A stretch of DNA of 15,237 bases from JBFWVD01 sp050246915 (GCA_050246915.1 JBFWVD010000105.1:1-15237), one strand, 5' to 3'; numbered from the stretch's first letter, positions 6,466 to 14,870 are shown. Notes: a model not told the origin generated them from the letters alone. Numbers and translations are program-made.

Positions 6466-6598
6466 ATCGGTCCTTCGTGGTGACGTGATGACGGAGCCGT
6501 TCGGCTGATTGCCGCGGCGTCGGAACAACGGCGGCTCGACCTCGCACGGTACCGATCCGTGCTGGGGATCGGGCGAGAGGAGATCTTGAAGAAAAGAG

Positions 6599-6618
6599 AC
6601 ATTCTGTTGGCGGAATGT
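6599..6618. promoter_or_regulatory. Inverted repeat upstream of the HtrA-sigma operon
   Basis: ACATTC at 6599-6604 and GAATGT at 6613-6618 form an exact 6-base inverted repeat with an 8-base spacer, about 50 bases before the protease start. The 20-base span and location suit a dimeric regulator; the membrane SARP-type protein at the end of the operon is one possible binder. Speculative. Confidence 0.35.
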
Positions 6619-6667
6619 GTTGCTGCACGCGTCTCTCATGGTGAGTGTCGATTGACGGGAGATCATC

Positions 6668-8668
6668 GTGAACAAGCGTGGGTGCCTGTGGGCCGTGGCG
6701 GCGTTGGGCATGGGTGTGGCCGCGGGCGGCTGCGCGGGTGGAGGGGGCGACAGCGAGTCGCCGCCGATTTCTGTTCGGGTGCCGTCGGTGGGCTCGCTGT
6801 CGCCTTCGGCCACCAACGAGGTCGACGGTGCGGGGGCGCCGGTGGTGTCGGGTCGGGCGGGGATTGTGCGTGTCGAGACGACCGGGAGTTTCGCGCAGCC
6901 GGAGATCGCCGGGCCGGTGGAGCTGGTGGGCTCCGGGTCCGGTTTCATTGTCGACGAGTCCGGGCTCGTGGTGACGAACAATCATGTCGTGGCCGGTGCG
7001 GCGACCATTGAGGTCTATCTGGAGGGCAACTCGGAACCGGTGGCTGCGACACTGGTGGCCACCTCGGAGTGTTCGGACTTGGCGGTTTTGGATCTCGCTG
7101 GTGGCGGCTATCCGACGCTGGGCTGGGCGACTGTGCCGGCCTCGACCGGTACCGTCGTTGAGAGCAGTGGCTTTCAAGACGGCGATTCCGACGTGACGAC
7201 GATCGAAGGAATCGTGGCCAGCGAGACCGCGGACGGGGACACGGCGTGGGCATCGATCGGATCGCTGATCCAGCACGACGCCCGTCTGAGAGCTGGCAGC
7301 TCTGGGGGTCCTTTGCTGAACAGCGACGGTGATGTGGTTGGTGTCAACACCGCCGGTTCCGATGATGCCGCGTTCGCGATCCCGACGGCGATTGCCGAGC
7401 CGGTGATCGAGGAGTTGTCGTCGGGGGTGGATGTCGACGCTGCCGGTATCAATGCGTTGGCCGTGTTGGACCACACATCCAACGAGGCCGGGGTGTGGGT
7501 GGGGTCGGTTCGACCGGGTTCTGATGCTGGCAAGGCCGGGCTTGAGCCTGGCGACTTGATCACACGGATGAAGGGCTTGCGTGTTGGCCTCGACGGGACG
7601 CTCGCGGATTACTGCAAGGTCCTCGCTTCTGCAGGGGACGATCCGATCCCCGTCGAGGTCCGTCGGGACAACGAATGGTTCGCCGGAGAACTGGGCGGCC
7701 AGCAGCTGGAACCGACCCTTGCGGTCGTCGATGACGTGCAGGAAGCATCAACGGACCCCGAGGCGGTCCTGACTCCTCCGGAGGGGACACCCTATGGGGC
7801 CTTCGACCGGGTGGTGGATGACACGGGATCGTTCGCGATCGATGTCCCGGCCGCGTGGGCGGATCGGTCGACGTCGGCGATGCCGTTCGGGGGAGGGGAG
7901 CGCCCGACGATCGTCGCGTCGACAGACGTCGCGTCGTTGGATGCCACCGTTGGCGGCGACTATTCGGTGCCCGGGGTGGCGGCGATGGTGTTCGATGTTG
8001 GGACGTCGATGGATGAGACGTTCGCGGTGATGGAGGACAACTCACCGTGGATGTCTGACTGCTTCAGCAACGAGCCGCAACCATTCGCCGATGACGTCTA
8101 CCAAGGTGTCGTGAACGTGTACGGCAACTGCGGGGGCACCGCAGCGATGGTGATCTCGATGTCGATCGAGCGGATCGGGTCGGGACGGTGGATGCAACTG
8201 GTTGTGGTCGCCCCGACGCTCGCGGACGTGGAAGCCGGCATGCGCGTCATCGAGACGATGGATCTGCTCGGTGGCACCGCCGAACTACCGACCACATCGG
8301 CTGCCCCGGCCACATCTGTTGCGCCGAGCGCGTCGTCGTTGCCGGACGCGTACGCGCTGCTGGATTTGATCGGCGGGCCGACCGCGGATGCTGTGCTGGC
8401 CGAAACGCGCAGTGGGACGGACCGTGACGCGTATGTGTGGGAGCACAGCGGAACCACAGCGGAGCTGACGGCGTGGGTTCGCACGGTCCCGGACCGGATC
8501 GGTTGCACGAACGTCGAAGCCGGGGATCCGGTCGTCGGCGACGACGGCTACGAATCCGTGTACCTGGTGTGTGACCTGACGGCCGACGGCCGGTCGTATG
8601 TGGTGTCGATCGTCGGTCTTGTCGGCCCCACCGTGGACGCGACGACCGTTCTGGTGATGACGCGATGA
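6668..8668 (+). CDS. HtrA/DegP-like S1C serine protease lipoprotein with PDZ domain
   Basis: A 666-residue protein. Residues 1-22 look like a lipoprotein signal (basic start, hydrophobic core, AGGC with Cys22), so it should be anchored outside the membrane. The trypsin-like domain (about 60-250) has the triad: H106 in TNNHVV, D137 in SDLAVLDL and S212 in GSSGGPLL. A PDZ domain follows (about 262-342, with GLEPGDLI). Residues 375-540 form an unrecognised globular region, then a Thr/Pro/Ala linker (about 545-562) and another unrecognised C-terminal domain. GTG start with GGGAG 6-7 bases before it. Its stop overlaps the sigma-factor ATG by 4 bases. HtrA proteins degrade or sense misfolded envelope proteins. 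Placement before sigma and anti-sigma genes suggests a role in sensing or in processing the anti-sigma factor; that is inference. Confidence 0.9.
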   Translation: MNKRGCLWAVAALGMGVAAGGCAGGGGDSESPPISVRVPSVGSLSPSATNEVDGAGAPVVSGRAGIVRVETTGSFAQPEIAGPVELVGSGSGFIVDESGLVVTNNHVVAGAATIEVYLEGNSEPVAATLVATSECSDLAVLDLAGGGYPTLGWATVPASTGTVVESSGFQDGDSDVTTIEGIVASETADGDTAWASIGSLIQHDARLRAGSSGGPLLNSDGDVVGVNTAGSDDAAFAIPTAIAEPVIEELSSGVDVDAAGINALAVLDHTSNEAGVWVGSVRPGSDAGKAGLEPGDLITRMKGLRVGLDGTLADYCKVLASAGDDPIPVEVRRDNEWFAGELGGQQLEPTLAVVDDVQEASTDPEAVLTPPEGTPYGAFDRVVDDTGSFAIDVPAAWADRSTSAMPFGGGERPTIVASTDVASLDATVGGDYSVPGVAAMVFDVGTSMDETFAVMEDNSPWMSDCFSNEPQPFADDVYQGVVNVYGNCGGTAAMVISMSIERIGSGRWMQLVVVAPTLADVEAGMRVIETMDLLGGTAELPTTSAAPATSVAPSASSLPDAYALLDLIGGPTADAVLAETRSGTDRDAYVWEHSGTTAELTAWVRTVPDRIGCTNVEAGDPVVGDDGYESVYLVCDLTADGRSYVVSIVGLVGPTVDATTVLVMTR

Positions 8669-9324
8669 CGACGATGGCGATCACCGCACTGCCATGGAGT
8701 TCACTGCCGGGTAGGCCGCGGGCTCGGTTCGGCGGTTGGCAACGTTGGTTGTGGGTCGCGTTTGCGCGTCCCCGGATGGTGCCCGACCGCCAGGTTGCCG
8801 AGATGAGCGACACGGAGCTCCTCGGGGTGCTCAGTTCCGACGATCAGGCATTCCGGGAGCTGATCCGTCGACACCAACGGTCGATGCGCCGTTTGGCGCG
8901 ATCGATGCTGCGCAACACCGGCGACGCCGATGAAGCCGTCCAAGACAGCCTGCTCGCCGCGTACCGCCACGCCCGCTCGTTTCGCGGGGACGCGTCGGTG
9001 CGGAGCTGGCTCCACGCGATCTGCTATCGGCAATGCCTGACCCGGCTACGCCGCGCCCGCCTGGACCTGGTTCCACTGGACAGTGCGATGTCGTTGTCCG
9101 GACCTGAGTCCGGTCCGTTGCTGCCGTTCTATCTCGAGGCGGCGGTCGCCGGGTTGCCGGTCGATAATCAAGCTGCGTTCGTGCTCGTCGATGTGCTCGG
9201 CTTCACCCGCGAGGACGCGGCGACGATCGTTGGGGTGCCGGCCAACACGATGCGCGCCCGCGTCGCCCGAGCCCGGCTGCTGCTCGCCGACGCCGTCGCC
9301 GACGTTGCCGAGGTCCACCCGTGA
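8665..9324 (+). CDS. ECF-type RNA polymerase sigma factor
   Basis: A 219-residue protein with sigma-70 region 2 (about 58-130: DDQAFRELIRRHQ, then GDADEAVQDSLLAAYRHARSF and SVRSWLHAI) and region 4 (about 150-210: LPVDNQAAFVLVDVLGF, then AATIVGVPANTMRARVARAR, the helix-turn-helix). Regions 1 and 3 are absent, as in ECF factors. The ATG at 8665 overlaps the protease stop (ATGA). An in-frame ATG at 8803 would remove an Arg/Trp-rich 46-residue extension and start at MSDTELL, closer to normal ECF length, but has only a weak ribosome-binding site. Its stop overlaps the anti-sigma GTG by 4 bases. It should be held inactive by that protein and, when released, direct polymerase to envelope-response promoters, perhaps including its own. 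Confidence 0.93.
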   Translation: MTTMAITALPWSSLPGRPRARFGGWQRWLWVAFARPRMVPDRQVAEMSDTELLGVLSSDDQAFRELIRRHQRSMRRLARSMLRNTGDADEAVQDSLLAAYRHARSFRGDASVRSWLHAICYRQCLTRLRRARLDLVPLDSAMSLSGPESGPLLPFYLEAAVAGLPVDNQAAFVLVDVLGFTREDAATIVGVPANTMRARVARARLLLADAVADVAEVHP

Positions 9325-10607
9325 CGGACACGATCCATCAGTCGACCCGCCATCAACTTGCCCACGGCGAGCAGCTCACCGAGAGTGCCACGCACCTCGT
9401 GTCGTGCGCGTCGTGCCGGACATGGCAACACCATCTCGACGAAATCATGCACACCGCGGACACCTTGTTCGAACCCGAAGCCGACGGCGATGAGCTGTTT
9501 GTCGAACGAGTCATCCGCGCCCATCGCGCGCGGCAACGACCGGCTGTGCGACGGACGGTGTTGTCGGCCGCCGCTGCGGTGGTTCTCCTGATCGGGGCGG
9601 GCTGGGTCGGCATCGCCCGGCTGACGGGCGCCGACGCACACGATCACGACCGTCTCGCGGACATCGCCGCCACGTGGGAAGCATCCGACGGTGTCCGGTT
9701 CGTCTACCAGGCGACCGCGACGGTCGCCCCGACGTTCGGTGTCGCCGAGCCGGGGTCGGAGCTGTCGTTGCTAACAGCGATGCCCACCTGTCAGACCAAC
9801 ACTCGACCAACGGCCCGATCCGGCGGAGTCGAGGTCGGCGAGCTGATCGACGGCCTGCTCGGCAACGACCCGTGCGCCGCGCTCGCCGACATCCGTGAAC
9901 ACGTCGGCGGCACCGCACAACAAGCCGCCACCGCCCTGTACCGGACACGAACTGCCGCCCAAGCAGACGCGGATCAGATCGCTGCATTGACCGCCAGATC
10001 GCCACTCGAACAACGCAGCCTCACGTACCTCTACGACACCATGATCAACGAACGCGACTTCGCAGACGACCAACTCGCTGTACTGCGCAACGCCGCATCC
10101 CGAACCGCCCGAACGTTGCAAGCGGTCGCCGACGCCGCCGACCACGCCCTACCAGTAGACCCGCTCCGCGAGACAGCGAGCGACGACCTACGCGCGCTTG
10201 TCGCCCTCGTGGACGACACCCCCGCACCGACAGTCCCGCAACGTTCGGCGACATGGGAGCAACTCGCGACCGGGATTTGGCACCACACGTCGATCACCGT
10301 TGACGGTGTCACCACCGCACCTGACGGCTCCACCGACAACTTCACCGCACCCACCAACGACCAGCTCGGGCTCGTCACAGCCGTGCTCGGAACACCCGAA
10401 CAGATCCTGCACATCCTCAACAGCGCCCCCAACTCATCAGGATCTGCGATCACCTGGGTCGTACCGGCCGGCACACTCAGCTACCCCGGCATCGCCGAAT
10501 GGCAAGCCACCGCACGTCTCGATGGCGAGCGACTCGACGGCCTCACGCTGAATGGCATCGCCCCCGACGGCGTCACGGTCACGATCACGGTCATCCCCGA
10601 GCGATGA
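9321..10607 (+). CDS. Membrane anti-sigma factor with zinc-finger motif and large outer domain
   Basis: A 428-residue protein. The cytoplasmic N-terminus holds H25-x3-C29-x2-C32, the HxxxCxxC signature of zinc-associated anti-sigma (ZAS) factors, directly after the sigma gene. One membrane helix (about 79-98) follows an Arg-rich inner flank, then about 330 residues outside, Ala/Thr/Asp-rich and with a cysteine pair (CQTN, DPCA) but without a domain I recognise. Most ZAS proteins have shorter outer domains. The GTG start overlaps the sigma stop (GTGA) and its own TGA overlaps the next ATG. It should bind the sigma factor at the membrane and release it on a signal or after cleavage. The outer domain is the likely sensor or protease target. 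Confidence 0.88.
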   Translation: MTDTIHQSTRHQLAHGEQLTESATHLVSCASCRTWQHHLDEIMHTADTLFEPEADGDELFVERVIRAHRARQRPAVRRTVLSAAAAVVLLIGAGWVGIARLTGADAHDHDRLADIAATWEASDGVRFVYQATATVAPTFGVAEPGSELSLLTAMPTCQTNTRPTARSGGVEVGELIDGLLGNDPCAALADIREHVGGTAQQAATALYRTRTAAQADADQIAALTARSPLEQRSLTYLYDTMINERDFADDQLAVLRNAASRTARTLQAVADAADHALPVDPLRETASDDLRALVALVDDTPAPTVPQRSATWEQLATGIWHHTSITVDGVTTAPDGSTDNFTAPTNDQLGLVTAVLGTPEQILHILNSAPNSSGSAITWVVPAGTLSYPGIAEWQATARLDGERLDGLTLNGIAPDGVTVTITVIPER

Positions 10608-12520
10608 CCCCCAAGGCACCACCGTCCGTGCTCCGCATCAACGACTCAGCGTGGCCAACGCGACATCGAGGACCGCGGAGACGAATGCTGATCGCGGCGG
10701 GCGCATCCGCGTTCACGCTCGCAGTCGTGATCGGTTTCTGGACGCAGCGACCCGAACCCCAGGTGGAGATCATCGCCACCGCAGCAGACATTCCCGCCGG
10801 TGTGACGATCACCGACACGATGGTCTTCGCGCAGCACGTCCACACCGACGCCGACCCCGCCCAATTCGCCTCGAGGTCACTCATCGAATCCGGCGCGATC
10901 ACCAACCTCCCTCTGCCGGCCGGCCACGTCCTGCTTCGCTCCGACGTCGCACCGGCTGACCCTGGCGTCACCGACCCGGCCCGCGCAGGTAGCGGCCGCT
11001 TCCACGGCCAGTTCGGTATCGCCGCGGCCATGGGCATCGTGGCGTCCGTTGGGCTGGTCGTGTTCGGCGCCCGGCGTAGACGAACACCAACCGCACAACG
11101 AGGGACGCCCACGGAGGTTCCGGACGCCCCTGCGGATTCCCTCGGCGAGCCAGAAGGCTCGCGCCATCTCTACGACCTTGCCGATCGCTCCGAGATCGTC
11201 CGTGCCGCTCTCGACACCGTGTCCGCCGCGGTCAGAGCCGGGAATCAGCGAATCGTACGCGCGGTCGAGCTCGCTGGGGACGGCATCGAGATTCTGTGGA
11301 CGACACCTCAGCCCCAGCCGCCACGACACTGGTCGACCAATAACGGCGGATGGACTTGGTGTGGCCCAGTGCCCAAGCATCGGCTGCGTCAACAAACCGC
11401 CCTGCCGACAACGATCGTTTCGCTCGGCTTCCGCGCAGACCGGGAACTCTTCGCCTGTCTGGGAACTGCCCCGACCGTGACGATCCACGGCCCGCGCGCT
11501 CATGTCACCGCCTACACGAGGCACGTCGCGTCGGCCTGCCGCGCCAGCCCGACGCTCGACGACAACGCCCGCGTCGTGATCATCGCAAGGCCCGACGATC
11601 CGTCGACTGCAAACAGCATGACGCCGGAAACAACATTCGCGTTCTCCGACTCCACCGGTACATCGTGCGAGCCGCACCCCGTCTCACCATCCCGCTCAGC
11701 CACCGCCAACGCAGTGACGGTGAACGCAACCGATGCGGGAGAATACATCGTGATCCACGGCGCACACCGCGCGACGTGGGTCTCCGCGGGAATCGAATTC
11801 GACCCCTGTCTCGCCGACCCCACCGAACCATCGCAACGGGAGAGCGATCTGTCGTGCGAGCCGATCACAGCCGGCGGGTTGCCAGGACATCATCACGACG
11901 TCGGCGACGCCGCAGCCTGCGCGACGGGCCGACCCTACGACGTGTTGGTGCGAGTGCTCGGCGAAGTCACCGTCGAACGCCACGGGCCGAGACTGACCGA
12001 CGCCGAGACCGAATTGCTCGTGCTCTTGGCCGCACTCAAACGCGACGGACCCGTCAACGTCGACCGGCTCGCCACCATGCTCGCTCACGACGACTGGCGC
12101 ACGCCCAAGATCCGTTCAGTTCAGGCGCGCATCTCCAACCTCCGTCGCAAACTCGGAGCCGGCACCGACGGTGCGAGCCTGTTGCCCGACAGCCGAACCT
12201 CCGCTGGCGGCCCAAGCCGCTACCAGCTCTCCACGCGTGTCGTCACCGATGTCGAACTCATCGAACAAGCACACCAGGCAACCGACTACCTCACCTCCAG
12301 CCAAGCCCGCAACCTCCTCCGCGAGAACCTCAAACTCATACGCGGCAAGCCCTACACCGCCCGAACCGGATACAGCTGGGCATACGACGAACACGCCGCC
12401 CACGACGCCGTGCAGTCGATCACGCGGGCCGCCGACCGCTTCATCGAACTGTGCGCTGAGTCCAACGACACCGAGGCCGCCGACTGGACCCGACGCCAAC
12501 TCACACGAGCCCTTGACTGA
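10604..12520 (+). CDS. Two-pass membrane protein: outer SAF-like domain, inner SARP-type winged helix and BTAD-like helices
   Basis: A 638-residue protein starting at the ATG that overlaps the anti-sigma stop (ATGA). Membrane helix 1 is at about 28-46 after an Arg cluster; residues 53-115 resemble a SAF domain (IIATAADIPAGVTITDTMV, then LPAGHVLLRSDV) like those of CpaB and FlgA; helix 2 is at about 137-156, followed by RRRR. Residues 160-440 are an unrecognised inner region. From 445 a winged helix of the trans_reg_C type begins (VRVLGEVTVERHG, NVDRLATML, QARISNLRRKLG), followed by helices similar to the BTAD domain of SARP activators (ELIEQAHQATDYL to the C-terminus). The topology puts the SAF domain outside and the DNA-binding part inside, so it reads as a membrane-tethered one-component regulator. 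What the SAF domain binds is unknown; sugar polymers or pilus parts are guesses. Confidence 0.85.
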   Translation: MTPKAPPSVLRINDSAWPTRHRGPRRRMLIAAGASAFTLAVVIGFWTQRPEPQVEIIATAADIPAGVTITDTMVFAQHVHTDADPAQFASRSLIESGAITNLPLPAGHVLLRSDVAPADPGVTDPARAGSGRFHGQFGIAAAMGIVASVGLVVFGARRRRTPTAQRGTPTEVPDAPADSLGEPEGSRHLYDLADRSEIVRAALDTVSAAVRAGNQRIVRAVELAGDGIEILWTTPQPQPPRHWSTNNGGWTWCGPVPKHRLRQQTALPTTIVSLGFRADRELFACLGTAPTVTIHGPRAHVTAYTRHVASACRASPTLDDNARVVIIARPDDPSTANSMTPETTFAFSDSTGTSCEPHPVSPSRSATANAVTVNATDAGEYIVIHGAHRATWVSAGIEFDPCLADPTEPSQRESDLSCEPITAGGLPGHHHDVGDAAACATGRPYDVLVRVLGEVTVERHGPRLTDAETELLVLLAALKRDGPVNVDRLATMLAHDDWRTPKIRSVQARISNLRRKLGAGTDGASLLPDSRTSAGGPSRYQLSTRVVTDVELIEQAHQATDYLTSSQARNLLRENLKLIRGKPYTARTGYSWAYDEHAAHDAVQSITRAADRFIELCAESNDTEAADWTRRQLTRALD

Positions 12521-12562
12521 TTGGCCAATCGCGTCTCCTCACGTGAGGCCGACCTTGCGCCG

Positions 12563-12886
12563 ATGAATCAGCAGATGGAAACCACCTGGAGGGTCATCAG
12601 GAAGCTGGCCAGCGGGCTCGGCATCGTGGCCCTGACCGTCGCTGCCTTCGCGCTCGTCAACGACGGCACGCGTAGCGACGTTGATGCAGCGCTGATTGTG
12701 TTCGGAATCGGCACCGCGATCATCGTCGTTGGTCTCATCGCACGGGCGCTCTCGGCGAGCGAGCACCGCCCCAGCGAGTCGGCGCTCGTCAGTGAACTCG
12801 ATCGACTGTCCCGGCTTCGCGGGTCGGGATCCCTGACCGATCAGGAGTTCAGCGAAGCCAAGCGTCAGGTCCTCCGGGGTCGGTAA
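12563..12886 (+). CDS. Small membrane protein with C-terminal SHOCT domain
   Basis: From the ATG at 12563 a 107-residue protein; a TTG at 12521, directly after the previous stop, and an ATG at 12575 are alternatives, and none has a clear ribosome-binding site. Two membrane helices (about 18-32, GLGIVALTVAAFALV, and 42-60, ALIVFGIGTAIIVVGLI) precede a short charged region and a C-terminal SHOCT motif (ELDRLSRLRGSGSLTDQEFSEAKRQVL), found at the end of many small bacterial membrane proteins and thought to mediate oligomerisation. It lies in the same direction as the sigma operon and is probably its last gene. A role in assembling or tuning the membrane signalling proteins is possible but unproven. 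Confidence 0.75.
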   Translation: MNQQMETTWRVIRKLASGLGIVALTVAAFALVNDGTRSDVDAALIVFGIGTAIIVVGLIARALSASEHRPSESALVSELDRLSRLRGSGSLTDQEFSEAKRQVLRGR

Positions 12887-13510
12887 GAATGGTGAACGAC
12901 GCCACATCTTCGGGCGAATACGCGTCGCCCATCCTCCAGCCCCAACTCCCTTGCTGTACCCCGCCGTCAGCTCGAAAGAGAGCCGCGCCGCTAGCGCCCG
13001 CCGACTCACCATCGGCCGATGGGGTTCAGTGCAGCGCGGCCGACGAGGCGCGCCGCACACGCGTGTCGACAATCCGGCATCCAGCAACCAGGCCGGAGTA
13101 CTCGTCAAGGAGCGCACCAGAGGTGCACCGCCCGGGCGACTGCTGGCAACCCCGTCAGGGCGAGGCACCCGACCCGATCGGCGCCTGACTGGCCACCGAG
13201 ACCCCTCCAAGGGTGGAGCAGCATCAAACGTCTTCAGGCCCGCCACTCGCTCCATCGGCGGGCAATGTCCACGCAGACACAGCTGACCCGTAGAACCAGC
13301 ACGGGTGGTTTGTCCTCACCCGGCGACGGTCTTGATGAAGCCCGTTGACGCAACTGGCGCCGAGGCACCCGCCAGAAGACGACCGACGTGACGGGTGTCC
13401 GCGCGCCGGCGACGAGTGACCCGCTTCCAGTTGCCCGGCATGCACGGGCCAGCCGAGTGCGCGCTCTGGCACCTGTGGCCGACCTTGGTGCATTCGCTTC
13501 GGGCCTTGCC
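12887..13510. other. Non-coding stretch between the signalling operon and the integrase
   Basis: About 620 bases without a convincing gene on either strand; open frames are low-complexity Arg/Pro/Ala readings without start signals or motifs. Two perfect 6-base hairpins occur: GGGCGA/TCGCCC at 12912-12930 (7-base loop), 26 bases after the SHOCT gene and possibly a terminator though it lacks a T-run, and CGGGTG/CACCCG at 13302-13322. Near 13320-13340 the bases resemble the integrase 3' end (CCCGGCGACGGTC shared with 13563-13575), so the region may contain remains of another integrase end. Confidence 0.5.
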
Positions 13511-14722
13511 CTACGTGCTGGAGACGCCAGGCGTGGCAAGTACACGTCCGAGGACTTGGCCCCCGGCGACGGTCGGCTTGATGCGGTGCCGGTAGTGCTT
13601 CTGAAGCATGCGCAGATCGCGGTGGCCGAGCTGATCGGCGACCTGCTCGATCGGCATCCCTGCATCGGCCATCAGACTCGCGGCCGAGTGCCGAAGCAGG
13701 TTTGGGGTCCAGGTGCCGCCGATGCCAGACAACTTGATGACTCGGTGGAACTCGTTTCGCACCGCTTTGGGATCAGTCGGTCTGCCTGTGGGTGAGGTGA
13801 AGACGAGGCCATCGCGATTCGACCAGGCGGCTCCGGCCCCAAGTCGATCGAGGTTCTGACGCTTGCGGTGGTGAAGGAGTGCATCGATGACAGGTGGGGG
13901 AGCGTCGAGGCTGCGAATGCTGCCGGGCGTCTTGGTGTCTCCCACAACGGCTGCACCCGACGCGTCGAGCTTGCGGCCGCGCCACACATGAATGACTCCG
14001 TTGTCGAAGTCGATGTCGGCCCAGCCAATGCCGGCAGCTTCACCGGGTCGCAGTCCGAGGAAGAGCATGGTGAGCCACATCGCTTCGAGATCGGTGCCGC
14101 TGACGGCCGCGAGGAACTTCGTGGCCTGCTCGACAGAGAACGACCGTCCCGGCTTGGCTGGAGCTGCGCCAGCGGGGAGCTCGACCAGAGAGGCGATGTT
14201 ACGACTGATGAGGTCTCGGCGTTGTGCCCAATTCAGGGCCTGGTTGAGGGTCGATCGCAGTTTGACAAGTGACCCTCGCGACAAGGTGCCGCGGACAACG
14301 CCGCCGCGACCTGAACGCGCCTCCGACTTACGCGGGATTGGCTGCGCGCGTCGAGCGAAGGCGATCTCTACCTGATCGGGGGTGAGTGTGCGCACCTTGC
14401 GCGAGCCGAGGTCCTCGGTGAGCAGCCGGATGGCCCAGCGATGTCCGGCCATGCGGGAAGGCGACAAATGCCGGTTGGGGAGCGCCTTGGCCTCCCAGAT
14501 GGTCAGCAACTCGCCCAAGGTGAGGTCCCCGGGAGTGACTGGCAGACCTTGATCGGCCGCGTGGCGGAGTTCTCCAAGGCGCTTGCGAGCTTCGGTCTTC
14601 GTAGCGCCGACAACCTTGCGCCGTTGACCGTCGACGACCACTCGACCTATCCATCGGCCCTTGTGCTGATCGAAGTAGAGGGCACCGTCGCCCCGACTCC
14701 TGCGAGATTCATCCTTCGCCAT
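13511..14722 (-). CDS. Tyrosine-type site-specific integrase
   Basis: A 403-residue phage-type integrase. The N-terminus (about 10-45, GDGALYFDQHKGRWIGRVVV) is an AP2-like arm-binding domain, followed by a core-binding SAM-like domain (about 66-175) and a catalytic domain (195-385). Catalytic residues seen: R225 in LGLRPGEA, K264 in DTKTPGS, R344 in NLLRHSAAS, H367 in LGHRDLRM and the nucleophile Y377 in LQKHYRHR. At the usual first His of HxxR there is Asn (N341). The ATG at 14722 has AGGAGG about 9 bases upstream; a longer frame to 14866 crosses the repeat-rich att region and is not credible. It reads away from the tRNA-Ala fragment 165 bases off, the usual int-att layout, and should catalyse integration at the anticodon loop of tRNA-Ala. 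Confidence 0.95.
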   Translation of the reverse strand: MAKDESRRSRGDGALYFDQHKGRWIGRVVVDGQRRKVVGATKTEARKRLGELRHAADQGLPVTPGDLTLGELLTIWEAKALPNRHLSPSRMAGHRWAIRLLTEDLGSRKVRTLTPDQVEIAFARRAQPIPRKSEARSGRGGVVRGTLSRGSLVKLRSTLNQALNWAQRRDLISRNIASLVELPAGAAPAKPGRSFSVEQATKFLAAVSGTDLEAMWLTMLFLGLRPGEAAGIGWADIDFDNGVIHVWRGRKLDASGAAVVGDTKTPGSIRSLDAPPPVIDALLHHRKRQNLDRLGAGAAWSNRDGLVFTSPTGRPTDPKAVRNEFHRVIKLSGIGGTWTPNLLRHSAASLMADAGMPIEQVADQLGHRDLRMLQKHYRHRIKPTVAGGQVLGRVLATPGVSST

Positions 14723-14758
14723 GATCAGCGTCCTCCTGAGACTTGGAAGAGGTCGGCC

Positions 14759-14870
14759 GGGGACCCTATCGGGGACCCTAACAGGCCAAATCTGGGCGAA
14801 CCCTGGCGAACGCCGACGTTCATGAAACGCCACTTCACCTGGACAAACGTGAACAACGACGAACAACTGC
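14759..14870. repeat. Cluster of short direct repeats between integrase and att site
   Basis: Three pairs of direct repeats lie in the 165 bases between the integrase ATG and the tRNA-Ala fragment: GGGGACCCTA twice at 14759-14768 and 14771-14780 (12-base period), CTGGGCGAAC/CCTGGCGAAC at 14792-14811 (10-base period) and GAACAAC twice at 14851-14857 and 14861-14867 (10-base period). Their place and spacing suit arm-type integrase or excisionase binding sites. Confidence 0.55.

Noticed and set aside
6522..6550. Possible ECF-type promoter (GGAAC at 6522-6526) for self-activation of the sigma operon
   Set aside because: No CGTC or similar -10 element stands 16-17 bases downstream; the nearby GGAAT at 6612 has a CGTCT but at too short a spacing.
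6047..7474. A 475-codon reverse-strand frame opposite the protease
   Set aside because: Arg/His/Pro-rich low-complexity reading without motifs, overlapping the well-supported HtrA gene and the small gene at 6184-6465 in another frame.
12539..13255. A 238-codon reverse-strand frame across the SHOCT gene and the gap
   Set aside because: Overlaps the SHOCT gene antisense, has no ribosome-binding site and no recognisable domain.
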